DNA of 64,000 nt. Source: Chrysemys picta bellii. Lineage: Eukaryota; Chordata; Testudines; Emydidae. Positions 1-10,726 of the stretch are shown in pieces. A program made the translations under genes and the position numbers. The notes under the pieces are model-generated. The model saw only the letters and a program-made list of their open reading frames with translations. It did no database searches and had not been told where the DNA came from. The stretch lies in assembly GCF_011386835.1 (NCBI RefSeq), contig NC_088805.1, positions 20,890,836 through 20,954,835 of the forward strand, written 5' to 3'. Every line of letters starts with the position of its first letter. Position 1 is the stretch's first letter.

Positions 1-95
1 CGGATCAAAGCAAGTTCAATATACTGCAGTTTCACCTATAATGCGGTAAGATTTTTTGGCTCCCGAGGACAGCGTTATATCGGGTAGAGGTGTAT
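1..95. repeat. Tigger-like MITE, 3' part
   Basis: The first 95 bases match the right half of the element at about 34.70-34.89 kb. Both share GGATCAAAGCAAGTT, TTTTTTGGCTCCCGAGGAC and the end GCGTTATATCGGG(G)TAGAGG. The left half lies outside the window. One G of the terminal GGGG run is missing here, and a few bases differ in the middle. Confidence 0.75.
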
Positions 96-422
96 ATGTA
101 ACTCATCTGTTTTACTTGTTAATTGAATTTACTCCTTCCTGCTCATGAACAACCTGTTAAATATATTTTTAATAAACAATTGTGATTTTGAACATAAAAG
201 ACAGAAGTAAATTAATGTTAACCTAAATGATTATTGCATTTAGTAAGCAGACAACATACTGTAATTATGACATGTCCTTTAGTCACAAGGTTTAGGTTGG
301 ATGGTTCACATCAAAAGAATCTCCCTTGCCACCAATCTCCATTCCTATTTGCAGTAAGAAAACCTGAATGTTCTCTCACTCTAATAAAGGCAACATTATG
401 ATTCACTATTCGTTTGCTTTAC

Positions 423-559
423 CTTGGTTTTAATATCACATCTTCATACATAGCCTTCTGCCGGTTAGAAAGATGACATTTCAGCACATATTCGTATTTC
501 TTTGGTAACTGTTTTTCAACATGTCTTTTGGATCTTCGCAAAATAAATGGTTGAATTAT
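423..559 (-). CDS. EP400-like exon, end of first ATPase lobe
   Basis: A 137-bp exon, acceptor TTCTTTTAG, donor GTAAAG. It encodes QPFILRRSKRHVEKQLPKKY, then EYVLKCHLSNRQKAMYEDVI. This matches the EP400 segment QPFILRRTKRDVEKQL and the start of the linker to the second lobe. It ends in phase 2; the next exon was not found within the remaining 422 bases, so the gene runs off the left edge. Confidence 0.86.
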
Positions 560-635
560 CTAAAAGAATAAAAGCAAGTAATATAAATTAAGTGATTATT
601 TACCTGTGGCAACTCACAATAGGATTAAAAGAGTA

Positions 636-2231
636 CATAGGCATGCGCAGCACATTTCATTAGGGTGTGCACTCAGGGAGACCTGCCCTGCCAGAGCCCT
701 GCCCCCATCCACTCCCTCCTACTTCCCACCCCCTGACTGCCCCTCTCAGAACTCTCAACCCACCCTGCTCCTTGTCCCCTGACTGCCCCCCTAGGACCCT
801 ACCCCCTACCTGTCCCCTGACTGCCCCGGACCCTTATCCAGACCCCCGCCCCCAGACAGGCCCCCAGGACTCCCACGCCCCACCCAACCACTCCCTGCCC
901 CCTGACAGGACACCCAGAAATCCCGACCCATAACCCCCCCCCGCTCCCTGTCTGCCCCAACCCCTCTCCACACCCCTGCCTCCTGAGAGGCCCCCCGAGA
1001 ACTCCCGACTCATTCAACACCCCCCCGCTCCTTGTCCCCTGACCACCCTCTCCAGAGACCCCCCCCACCTTAGCTGCCCCCCCAGGACCCTCCTTGCTCC
1101 CTATCCCCTGACTGCCCTGACCCCTATCCACCCGCCACCCCCTGACGGACCCTGGGATTCCCATACCCCATCCAACCCCCCCTGCTCCCTGACTGCCCCC
1201 TCCAGAGACCCCCCACCCCTAACCACCCCCCCGGGATCCCACCCTGCTCCCTGTCCCGACTGCCCCCACCCCTTATCCAACCCCTCCCCAGCCCCGGACC
1301 CCTTACCATGAGGCTCCTAGCAGCATGTTTTGCTCCACGCAGAGCCAGACACACTGCCCCGCGCATGGGTGGCAGGTTTGTAGACATTTTGGTGGTGCCC
1401 AGAACCCACCCACCCTCCCAACTCCACCCCCCACCTGCCTAAGACTCTGGGAGGGAGTTTGGGTGCAGGCTCTGGGCTGGGGCAGGGGGTGGGTGTGCAG
1501 AAGGGGGTGAGGGGTGCAGGCTCTGGGACAGAGTTTGGGTGCAGGCTCTGGGCTGGGGGTAGAGGCGTAGGAGGGGGTGGGAGTGCAGGCTCTGGGAGGG
1601 AGTTTGGGGGCAGGAGGGGGTGTGTGGAAGGGGGAGAGGGTGCACACTCTGGGAGGGAGTTTGGGGATAGGAGGGGGTGCAGGGGTGAGGGCTGTGGGGA
1701 TGAGGATGAGGGGTTCATGATGCAGTAGGGGGCTCAGGGCTGGGGCAGAGGATTAGGGTGCGGGGGGGATGAGGGCTCTGGCTGAGGGGGGCTCAGGGCT
1801 GGGGCAGAGGATTAGGGTGCGGGGGGGATGCGGGCTGGGGTTGAGGGGTTTGGGGCATTGGAGAGGCTCAGGGCTAGGGTGGAAGGGCAGCCTGCCCTGC
1901 CATTAGGAGATGGGGGGCGCTAGGACCCTAGGGCAGCAGACAGCAATTGCTGCTGGGAGCCGCTGCTTTCTTCCAGGCAGGGACGCGGCGGAGCTGGGGA
2001 GGGGGGGGGGGGGGGGGAGACCCACAGGGGCCAGGACCTGCTCCAGGCAGGGCCGGGGGAGAGACCCAGCTCCAGATATTGGTGGAGCAGGGCCCCCAGC
2101 CCTGAATATTCCTGGAGCCTGGCTCCAGGGGAGGGGCCGGTGGCTTGCTGTGCCGGGAGAGAAGCCATTTGCCCACCCCTGCATTAGGGTGTGCCTGGGC
2201 ACACCCGGCACACCCCGTGCGCATGCCTATG
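636..2231. mobile_element. hAT-like DNA transposon, non-autonomous, 1596 bp
   Basis: The element starts CATAGGCATGCGCA and ends with the exact reverse complement TGCGCATGCCTATG. It is flanked by a perfect 8-bp duplication AAAGAGTA (628-635 and 2232-2239). The inside is strongly skewed: 665-1310 is C-rich with repeated CCCCTGACTGCCCC-type units, and 1440-1900 is G-rich with repeated GGGCTGGGGCAGAGG-type units. A G homopolymer lies at about 2000-2020. Long frames inside follow the low-complexity repeats and look non-coding. An 8-bp duplication fits hAT; the end sequence is not one I can name. Confidence 0.8.
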
Positions 2232-2257
2232 AAAGAGTATCTTAAAGGTGAACATAC

Positions 2258-2432
2258 TCTGTGCAATCTCGTAGCCACTTTATGGCAATAATCTTGGGTC
2301 GCCTCATTGGCTGCTTTCACCAGGAAATCCAGGTAAGGTATGGAAATTCCTGGAATTAGAAAATGCAGCATGGTCCACAACTCCCTCAAGGTGTTGGGCA
2401 AAGGTGTGTCCATCAGGAGCAAACGATGCTGG
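2258..2432 (-). CDS. EP400-like exon, ATPase motif III
   Basis: A 175-bp exon (phase 2 to 0), acceptor TTGTTCACAG, donor GTATGTT. It reads QHRLLLMDTPLPNTLRELWT and MLHFLIPGISIPYLDF, the motif III region, where EP400 has the unusual LLLIDSPLHNT instead of LLLTGTP. A 1.6-kb transposon begins only 18 bases after the donor. Confidence 0.87.
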
Positions 2433-2609
2433 CTGTGAACAAGAAGAAAAAGACAACTCTAGGACTAAAAATGTATTTAATAATTTAAAGAGAGTACTTT
2501 CCACAGCAAACAAATTAAAAGAAAAAATAAGTTTGAAACAACAGTTATTTTGTGAACAAAATAATGGATAGAGACATGCAAGAGGAGATAGTTTATTAAT
2601 GTTCCAGAC

Positions 2610-2779
2610 CTCTGGAGATGGAAGAGTGCCTCCCAGTGCTTCTCAGTCAGATTTTTAATTTTCTGCACATCATCTACAACTAGGTACTTCCATCGCATTT
2701 TCCTCAAGGTTTGGTGGCCTTTAAACAGTTGCTTGTATGAGGTGATACATACATTAAAGCTATTGGGTTTCATCAACTC
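2610..2779 (-). CDS. EP400-like exon, ATPase motif II (DDVQ)
   Basis: A 170-bp exon (phase 0 to 2), acceptor GTTGCAG, donor GTCTGG (non-consensus after GT). It encodes PNSFNVCITSYKQLFKGHQ, then RWKYLVVDDVQKIKNLTEKH and WEALFHLQ. The motif II (Walker B / DExx) position, 2674-2669, reads Asp-Asp where EP400 has Asp-Glu. In this ATPase family the glutamate is the catalytic base, so hydrolysis may be impaired. The rest of the fold signature is kept. Confidence 0.87.
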
Positions 2780-4799
2780 CTGCAACATACAAATCTTAAA
2801 GATTTCATCTTTATTCTCTTTTTATTGGAATGAAGAATAAAGATTGGTGAGTACGTCTCCTTTGGGGATTCAAATATATTATTTCACAATCTTTTTATGT
2901 GCAAAGTTTTACATTCAAAAGAGTGTACTGTAAATCAGCTGACACAGCCTTATTTAATTTTAGACTGTGGCTAAATTATTGGGAACACAATAATATAAAA
3001 TATAATCCATATGACTAGATAAATACTGATTAATAAATAACAGTGATTATTTTTAAATGTGTCAGTGCCTGGGCATAATTTTCTGCCTAACCTTGAGAAT
3101 CATATATAATCTTGGACATAATTAGTGGAGGCTGTTCTTCTCTGTTCAGCAAAAGTCGCTTCTGTAAGCCATGCTAAAACAAGTTAAAAACAACTAGCTT
3201 CCTAGCCAGCCAAAAACACCTGATAGTAAAAAGAAGTTCCCCATTTAAATTATGTTTTAAAATCATTTGCTGAAATTGCAAGGCTTTGATTATACAGAAG
3301 CAAGCCTTTAGTTTAAATAAGAACCAAAAGTATTGCAATATTTTTAAGAGATTAAAAATAAAGATATCAATAGATTCACTTTAATAGGAGTGAAACCTGC
3401 CAAGTAACTGCTATTTTGTAAAGCCAAGTGAAAATCTTTAGGCAGATTCCACCAACGAGGGCCACAAGGACAATCTACTTGACTGCAAAAGTTGCTAGCC
3501 ACTTGAGTAACCACAGACTTGATATTTTTGGGAAATGCAAACTAAGGAACCTATTTAGAAACACAAAAGCACAAATAATTGTAACTACATGACTGAAAGG
3601 AAAAGTCAACAAAGACGCAAAAGGTAAAGAGACATACAACTGTCATGACCTGCCATTTCATTAACTGCCTCCTGCTCTGGCACTGTATGAAGCTAAGAGA
3701 AAATGAGTATGTGAATTCTGTGGAGTATAAAAGCATCAGAGAGGATGGGAAAACTACACGAAGTCAAAAATACTTCCTGCTATGAAGGACCTCCAACTTG
3801 AAGAGGAAGTGAAGTCAAACAACAGCAACTAAAAAAGATGGACAACATCCCCACAGAAGGCCCAAAGGAACTTTTGCAAAAAGCCTCATATGGCACAACC
3901 AGAATGCTCTTGGCAGATGTCCAACACATCCCTTATTGTGGAAGTGTCAAAAAATAATCAGAGAAAACTCTATTATTTGTTTTGCACATAAAGTTGGTAA
4001 ACTTTAAAACCTAAAAAGAAAGCAGATCATCATCAGCTGGCCATTGTAAAGCAGCTCCTTTGGGTAACTATGAAGTGCAGGTCACAAGCAAAACCATGAT
4101 TAGTGCTCTTTCGCTCACTCACTCTCACACACGCTCTCTCGCTCTCTGAAAGGAGCCTGCTACATAATCAGAGAGCAACAAAGAATGGAGATGTAAGACC
4201 ACCTTATAGAAGGGTATCTTAACTAAAGCTTCTAACCCACCTACATCAAGAGGCACCACTCATCCATAATGAGGATCATTAATTCCAAAATCATCTACTC
4301 AAAGACTAAAGTATTAGAATAAAGTTACCATTCTGTGATTTTAGAATATAAATCTCAGAATAAATTGCTGCATAGCTATATTTAGAAGATCTTGGATTGC
4401 AGTGTTTTTATTTCTTGATCATTAATTTAACTCACAATGATACATGTTCTTTTAAGTTTTGTAAAACTTATCTATAGGGATGTTTGGATACATTATTGAA
4501 TTAACCAGGGAGCAGGAAACAACTTGTAGGTACAAAGTGTTTTCTCTTGAGGTAGCAGATTGTAAAGAAAGAGAAAAGGTTTCTTAATGACTATTGACTC
4601 TTTCCAAACTGCTTCCTATAAATCCGTATATTATTGTAGTGTTTCTACCCACTGAGCTCAATGGAAAGACTCCCTATTGAACAGGCTAAATTAGCCATCC
4701 AGATACTTCTGAGATTTGTTTCTTGGTCATAATTTGCTGCCTCTTTTGGCATGTTTATGCTACTGTAAACATGTTTTGTACATGGATTTCTTACAATAC

Positions 4800-4936
4800 C
4801 TGTTTTTTTCCTATAAGTTCTCTTGGACTGCCAAAATACAGAAGAAGTTTCAACCCAGGGCACCAGTGTTTCAGTTCAATCTCCCACTTCAGTATGTTAC
4901 AGCTCCATACAACAACAAGATGAGGACCCCAATTAC
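4800..4936 (-). CDS. EP400-like exon, ATPase motif Ia region
   Basis: A 137-bp exon (phase 1 to 0), acceptor TTGTAG, donor GTATTG. It reads NWGPHLVVVWSCNILKWEIE, then LKHWCPGLKLLLYFGSPREL. This is the SNF2 motif Ia segment (xPHLVVxP/S..NWxxE type) in its EP400 form. It joins its neighbours in frame. Confidence 0.88.
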
Positions 4937-5176
4937 CTACAAGGAGGTACAAATACAACATGTATTAGAGAAAAATGCACATGGCTTCACAATTCATTAA
5001 AAACTGATACACAAACAGAAAAAGCTTACAGTCAGAAGTCTTTATTTATTCTACCTTAATTTTCATGAGTGGAACAGATTAAAACAATTATTTTTTATTC
5101 TTTAGACATATGTTTGACAATGAAGACATTATGTATATGGGTTTACTGTAAAAACTAAAAACCTCACACTTCATAC

Positions 5177-5548
5177 CTTCATTACAAGCCAGGTGTGTGA
5201 AAAAGGCAACGACTTGCGTAGTTTTGCCAAGTCCTGCCTCATCTCCCAGAATACCATTGAGATTCTTCTTATATAACTTCACTAACCAGTCCAGCCCAAT
5301 CTTCTGATACTCTCTAAGCGTCCCATACAACAGGGATGGAGTATCACTTTTTACTTCCGTTGTGATCTGAGCACTATCTTTAGGTAACAGCACTTCTGCA
5401 GCAGCAGCAACCTCTACTATGTCTCTCACGTGTTTCATTGCAGCACTTGTTTTCTCTGTACCCTCATGCTGATCAATTCTGAGGAGTGTCTCTATGAATA
5501 CTACTTCCTTCAGAGGGCTCGCTCTCTCACTTACAGAGTCTTCCATTT
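5177..5548 (-). CDS. EP400-like exon, ATPase motif I
   Basis: A 372-bp exon (phase 1 to 1), acceptor TTTTGTTCAG, donor GTATGA. After a diverged linker come [20 protein letters not shown] (the Q-like motif) and [20 protein letters not shown]. The Walker A lysine sits in GLGKT at 5234-5220 and is intact. EP400 has [10 protein letters not shown] here, so the alanine before the motif is glycine. Substitutions are spread through the exon, but none stops the frame. Confidence 0.88.
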
Positions 5549-5699
5549 CTGAACAAAAGCAATAAAATTCATGAGGTTTCCTGTACCTGTGATGCGTGTT
5601 TCATTAACAAATGATGCAATCTACAGACATGCCATTCAAAAATGTACATTTCAGCTGTGCTAAGCATTGGGATATAAGAATTCTGGACTGGAACAATAT

Positions 5700-5722
5700 A
5701 TACACACACACACACACACAAA
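5700..5722. repeat. (CA)n microsatellite
   Basis: An alternating CA run inside an intron of the EP400-like locus, followed by AT-rich alternating sequence. Confidence 0.9.
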
Positions 5723-5912
5723 TGCATATATACATACGCACCCAGATTTTTTAATATAAAAATAAACTTGACATTCTTCCAGATCAAGTATATTTCAGGA
5801 GAACAGCATTATCTTATAAAAAGGCCTCCTACACTATACATGTTGGAAAGATACCTATGCTAGAAAGACTCTTTACAAAAAAAAAACCCTCATACACAAA
5901 CAATCTTCCTAC

Positions 5913-5999
5913 CTTCTTTGGATAAATCAGTCAACTCAGTTTGATGACCCACGTTTTCTTTTTCAGAATTTCGCACTTCAGCATACTCTTCATCTGTCT
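5913..5999 (-). CDS. EP400-like exon, acidic linker
   Basis: An 87-bp exon, phase 1 to 1, with acceptor TAGTTTTAG and donor GTAGGAAG. It contains TDEEYAEVRNSEKENV and GHQTELTDLSKE; the last part matches the HQTEL motif of EP400. The conserved block that follows HQTEL in EP400 was not found in the next intron (5912-5549), so it appears lost. Confidence 0.75.
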
Positions 6000-6350
6000 C
6001 TAAAACTAAGCATTATTGACATTGTGAGTAAAAAAGGTTAGCAAATTAATTTCTCTGTTTACAATTACAAAGTCACTTCTTGTCATTTAATCTCTAGGAA
6101 TTTTCTACCAGCAATGAGCCAAATTTGCCCCTCATGTAATGCAACTTAGGTCAGCATTACTGTCATTTACTGACATGATATGCATTTACAGTTGGGTTGT
6201 ACCTGTAATAGCTCCAAACATAACCAAGAAGGCTGAGAACTGTCATTTTAAAATGATGTGTGCCAGATTTATTACTGAATAAGGAATAGGTGAGTTTCAC
6301 GCACTTTCCCCTACGTGAAATTAAAGATAAGCTGCTTTTCACATCATAAG

Positions 6351-7028
6351 TAAGGCTGTAAGAAAGTTGTGATATTTTTGTTCAAAAGTTGTGGCCAGTT
6401 TGTTAAAGCTGCAGTTTTGGTGTGGTCACCCTAAAAACGCAACTTTGCCCCATATCCAGGTTTGCTCCACCCCATCATGGGGAGACTAGGAAGGAATTTT
6501 CATTGCAGCATGGAGCAGGCAGGAGTGCACAGACTGGGCAACCCTGCCCCAGTAATGGAAGCACAGACTCCCCCTTTCCATACTTCCCCCCACACCACAG
6601 GTCCCTACCGGGCCAGGCTGCCAGGGGCTCATTTCAGCACTGCCAGTCCCTGGACACTGCTGCCAGCAGCAGGGGCTAGACTCTTTGCAGCTGGCTCCAG
6701 GCATCTCTGTTCCCTGCCTGTCCGACAAGGAGAACAGCTTGGCTTGACATGGTGAACAGGCAGCCAGACCAAACCTGAGTGAGTGGTGTGGCAACCTGAT
6801 GCACAGGATCGAAACACAGGGATGCCATTTCAAACCAGACTGTTCTCCTTGTCGGCAGGGAGTAGAGGCACACAGAGCCAGCTGCAGAGAGGCTGGTCCT
6901 TGCTGCTGGCAGCAGCGTCCAAGAGCTGGAGGTGCTGAAATTTGGGACAACTTTAAAAGCTTGTTTTGTCTGCTAAAAGATGCAGTTCGCAAAATAAAGT
7001 CGTGGCCCGTGATTTTCTTACAGCCTTA
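6351..7028. mobile_element. Foldback DNA element with TAAGGCTGTAAGAAA ends
   Basis: A 678-bp element with perfect 15-bp terminal inverted repeats TAAGGCTGTAAGAAA / TTTCTTACAGCCTTA, flanked by the 8-bp duplication ATCATAAG (6343-6350 and 7029-7036). The middle holds a long imperfect inverted repeat: about 6657-6740 (TGCTGCCAGCAGCAGG...) pairs with about 6838-6925 (...CTTGCTGCTGGCAGCA). Target size fits hAT, but the ends do not start with CAG. No transposase was recognised. Confidence 0.78.
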
Positions 7029-7322
7029 ATCATAAGGACATCTTAGCAGAAGATATTCCTTACTAATTATTTCCATGCTCCACAATGTGGTTCCTTAAAA
7101 GCTTTTTCAAAATTTAAGAGAACTAAAGGAACAAGCATACGATTAAACAATCTTTAGGCTTTGTAAGCCCCATTTCAAAACAACACATACATCTGGGGCA
7201 ATTTTGTCTTTAAGCGACTGAGTTTATGTTCTTAAATTTCTAATTTAATTAATTCTTACAGATAGCTTCATAACAAACCCTATAACTACAACTGAAAAAA
7301 AACAAAAAACAAAAAACCAGAC

Positions 7323-7380
7323 CTTCGTGATCAGTAAGCAATGTGGTTGCTTTTCTTTTTCTCCCAGATATTGCTGAATC
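7323..7380 (-). CDS. EP400-like exon, GRKRK segment
   Basis: A 58-bp exon after acceptor TTGTTTAG. It reads DSAISGRKRKATTLLTDHE, corresponding to the SGRKRKAS...LTDDE basic-acidic linker of EP400. The donor is GTCTGG, non-consensus after GT, so splicing may be weak here. Confidence 0.75.
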
Positions 7381-7883
7381 CTAAACAATAGAAAATAGAG
7401 TTTATTTTACACAAATTATAAATCCCAAACCTTCAACATGCACGATGCAAAATAATCAGTAAGCAGTTGTAATTTCATATGACCATTTCAAAACTTCCAA
7501 AGACAATCCACATGCTACTTTCTCTCCCTGCCCAGACTCCCTCCCAAATATAATTATACAATAGTACAAGGCCCCAATCCCACAAAAACAGGCATTAATC
7601 TGGACAACTATACACCTCTAAAGTCCGTACTGATTTAAGTGAAACCATGTGGGGACAGGAGACTAAGCTAATGCATCTAGTTTTTATGCATGTTTTTATC
7701 GAGACTAGGTTGGATTTTTAACAATGAACTAAAACAACCACCATTAACTATCTGCATGTCTTATGTTGACCACATGAAAACAAAAAATCATCTCACTGTA
7801 ATTAGCACTCATTTCAAGACTGTAAAATTAACACAAATAAAATAAGTAAGCTCACTAATTCATTCTGATTTAACAGTAGTTAC

Positions 7884-7903
7884 CTGAATTCTCGTATCTT
7901 GAC
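7884..7903 (-). CDS. EP400-like 20-nt microexon
   Basis: Twenty bases between a good acceptor (ATCTTTCAG) and donor (GTAACT). With the carried base they read GQDTRIQ, matching the GKELRPK position of EP400. Together with the 76-bp exon it restores phase 0. Its small size makes it less certain than its neighbours, but the frame works only if it is included. Confidence 0.65.
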
Positions 7904-8499
7904 CTGAAAGATAATATCACATTAGACACCATTTTTATATTGATTAACATAAAGCACATCTTATTGAAAATTATTCAACGTTTCTTCATTTTTTAAATCA
8001 ATTTCTTCAAGAATGTATGAGATCATTCATGATTATGTGCCAAGGAAAAAGTTATAAAAAAGCTTGAAGAACTAAAAATCAATGAGCCCTGTAGCTTTAA
8101 TTTATGTTCAAATTTAATTCTCGGGCCAAATTCAGCTCTGGCATAAGCAAGTACAACTCCACTGAAGTGTGTGTGTGGGGGGGGGGGTATTGGTGCATCC
8201 CGTCTCTCAGAAAACCATGAGATATGCCAAATTAAACCCACATAGGAACACGAGTTCAGCAACAAAGGCTGCAGGCTAATGAACTCTCAGGGAGAGCTTT
8301 AGTACTTCTGGGTATTATGTTCAAATATATCTATTCTAACAGCAGCACAAGTAAAGTTCTAGTTAAAAGATAAAAGTCAATAAGTATACAAAACTACGAC
8401 CAAGACATTTATTTTTAAATTGTATTTTGATGGCCTTTCACCATTTCCATCTTGTGAGAATCTTCTGAAAAATGTCTTGATAAAACAACAGCCATGTAC

Positions 8500-8575
8500 C
8501 TCTTTTTGAAATTTCTTGTACATTTGAGGTTTTTTTCATTCTTTCTTCTTCTACTTGCAGTTTTAATTCTACCAC
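8500..8575 (-). CDS. EP400-like exon, post-HSA helix
   Basis: A 76-bp exon starting after TTTTCTAG and ending at GTACAT. It encodes VVELKLQVEEERMKKTSNVQ followed by EISKR, aligned with the charged helix after the HSA domain of EP400. It ends in phase 1, which the next exon completes. Confidence 0.75.
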
Positions 8576-9373
8576 CTAGAAAAGGAAGTCTGAGGTGAAA
8601 GGAAAGCAATAAACATTAATGAAGTTAACTGCATTTAATATTAAAGAGAACTATGAATTTCCTTATAATCCTTCATCAACAGGACAGGCAACCTTTACAT
8701 GCACTCCTCCTTCCAATCAGGTCACTTAATTGCAGTTTTTTGTCATTTTAAGAAGCCTTCGAATATAGAAGATTTTAAACCAGCGTGGAACTCCGAAATT
8801 TTACAGATACTGATTTTTAAATGAGATCTGAGGCAAGGGTGGCTCTTCCTTCCAGAAGAAACTAATGAATCTTTAATCTTGAAGAATAACCGGATATTAC
8901 AGTGATAGGTACATTAGAAACAACAACAATATTGGGCCAGTTCCTCAGCTGTGGCCAGAATGCAGAGTTCAATTAACGTGGAGGAGTGCCAAAATGGCTT
9001 TAAAGTTCTCCTTGGCACTGCCCAGATCCTGATGCTGTTTTATACATCCCATCCCCCTTGCGCTGCATTAAATCTGCCTAAGGAATGATCCAAATTGTGT
9101 CAAGTTTTAATGTTTATAGGGGGCCAAACATGCAGCCCAGGATCTGCATGGCATACGACAGTGTCTCAACCATGCCCCTTTCCCCCCAACACTACATGAG
9201 ACCTTGCCTTGTCTCTAGTACACTGCAAGATCATCCCTGCACCATACTACTCTGCCAGTGCAGGACAAAGCAAACAAACCAACCACAGATGAGGATATGG
9301 CCCAATAACTTTTCCATAGCACTACTGTACCTCTTTAAACATTTTTGCATTTATACTTTCACAATACATTTAC

Positions 9374-9514
9374 CTGTTTAATGCTGGACCAGAAATGCTC
9401 AATTTCTCTAGCAGTAGAAGCAGCAATGCGCCTCAGTCGATTTTGTTCTGCTTTCTTGCTTCTCTCCTTATGAAGTCTTTTATCTTCATGATAGCGCACC
9501 ACATTTCTGATTAG
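9374..9514 (-). CDS. EP400-like exon, HSA domain part 2
   Basis: A 141-bp exon (47 codons) between acceptor ATCCAG and donor GTAAATG. It reads LIRNVVRYHEDKRLHKERSK, then AEQNRLRRIAASTAREIEHF. This is the conserved basic end of the HSA domain; RLRRIAASTAREIE is a hallmark of EP400. No stop or frame break. Confidence 0.85.
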
Positions 9515-9692
9515 CTGGATAAAAGCATTAGTTTTGTTTTAAAGTGTAACACCAACTAGCTCTATGCCTCTCACTTTGTGCCTCACACTGGAGAAGAAAA
9601 AATATATCCTGAAAAGATATACCACTAAAAAAAAAAAAAAAAACCTTAGGCCTATTTTAAGCAAAGTGTACCGGGAATACACACACACTAAA

Positions 9693-10030
9693 GGGTATGT
9701 TTACACTATAAAGAAAAAGCCCATCACCAAGTCTCAGAGCCCAGGTCATTGACTTGGGTTCATGGAGTTTGGGCTGCAGGGCTAAAAACAGCAGTATAGA
9801 CATTCGGGTTCAGGCTGCAGCCCAGGCTCTGGAACCTGGTGAAAACCTGGGGGGTGGAGAGGATGTAATTCTCCCCACTCGCCCGGGGCCAGAGCCTGGG
9901 CTCCAGTCTGAGATGCAACATCTATGCTGCTATTTTTAATCCAGGAGACTGAGCTCCGCAAGCCAAAGTCAATTGATCTGGGCTCTGACACTCAGTGTTG
10001 CAGGCTTTTCTTTGCACTGTAGACATACCC
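9693..10030. mobile_element. Harbinger-like MITE, family A copy 1
   Basis: Imperfect terminal inverted repeats GGGTATGTTTACAC...AAGAAAA and TTTTCTTTGCACTGTAGACATACCC. The interior carries AGTCTCAGAGCCCAGGTCA and near-palindromic CCAGGCTCTGG blocks, shared with the copy at 48842-49134. No reliable target duplication could be fixed. Confidence 0.6.
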
Positions 10031-10329
10031 GAAAATAGAATTATAGGCAACCATTAACTGATCTCTTGGTGAGCAGAGAATAATGCTCAATAATTTAATG
10101 CTCATGAATTGAACTGTCTTTTCAGACTTTCATCATGTAAATGAAAGATAACCCAAGACACAGAGAAGAGATTTCTTACGTTCTAATCTACATTCACTTC
10201 ACCTACATTACAGGATGCCAGAATAACCTAGTGCCCCAATATATAATCACCTAGCACCAGTGCTGATGAGAGACCTAAGTTCCTATACTGAAGACAAAAG
10301 GTCACTACTTTTAGAACTTTAGAATTCGC

Positions 10330-10490
10330 TGAAAACATAAGTGTTTTATGAAGTGCTTTACAAACATTATAAGTTTACAAATATGCTTGTTTTGCTCGGG
10401 GAGATTGAAAATGGCCCAATGTCAGTGGCAGAACCAGAAATAAAACTCTAGCATTCTGACTCTCAGTGCCCAGGTTCTAACCATGAGAAT
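10330..10490. repeat. MIR-like SINE remnant
   Basis: The segment around CAGTGGCAGAACCAGAAATAA and CCCAGGTTCTAACCATGAGA resembles the conserved core and 3' side of MIR SINEs, heavily diverged. Confidence 0.4.
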
Positions 10491-10540
10491 GCTGCTTATT
10501 TTTCCATGCTGTGTGTTAGAAAGAATCATATCCATATTAC

Positions 10541-10726
10541 CTTCTTAGCAGTTGCTGTTTTCCACCTTCTCTCTTGAACAAAATCAGTTGCCATCCATTG
10601 CATTTCTTCCAGTAGATAATCCTGGTGAGATTTCGGTCTTGCAGCCTCTTGAAGTTTGGGCAATCGCCTTAGGGACCATAAACCTTCTTTCCTGAGGTCT
10701 GCTATTCGTTGATGCACTTGGTTTTC
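10541..10726 (-). CDS. EP400-like exon, HSA domain part 1
   Basis: A 186-bp exon (62 codons, phase 0 to 0) with acceptor TTTTTAAG at 10727 and donor GTAATA at 10540. It encodes ENQVHQRIADLRKEGLW, then PKLQEAARPKSHQDYLLEEM and QWMATDFVQERRWK. This is the start of the HSA (helicase/SANT-associated) helix, which binds actin-related proteins in EP400 and SWR1-type remodellers. The match to EP400 is close apart from single substitutions. Confidence 0.85.

Noticed and set aside
667..1728. Several long frames on both strands, proline- or glycine-rich.
   Set aside because: They run through C- or G-rich low-complexity repeats inside a transposon bounded by inverted ends; no domain or splice context.
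423..10726. The ATPase exons as the normal EP400 gene.
   Set aside because: EP400 is almost invariant in this domain among vertebrates; here many conserved residues differ, the DExx Glu is lost and the N-terminal exons are dead.
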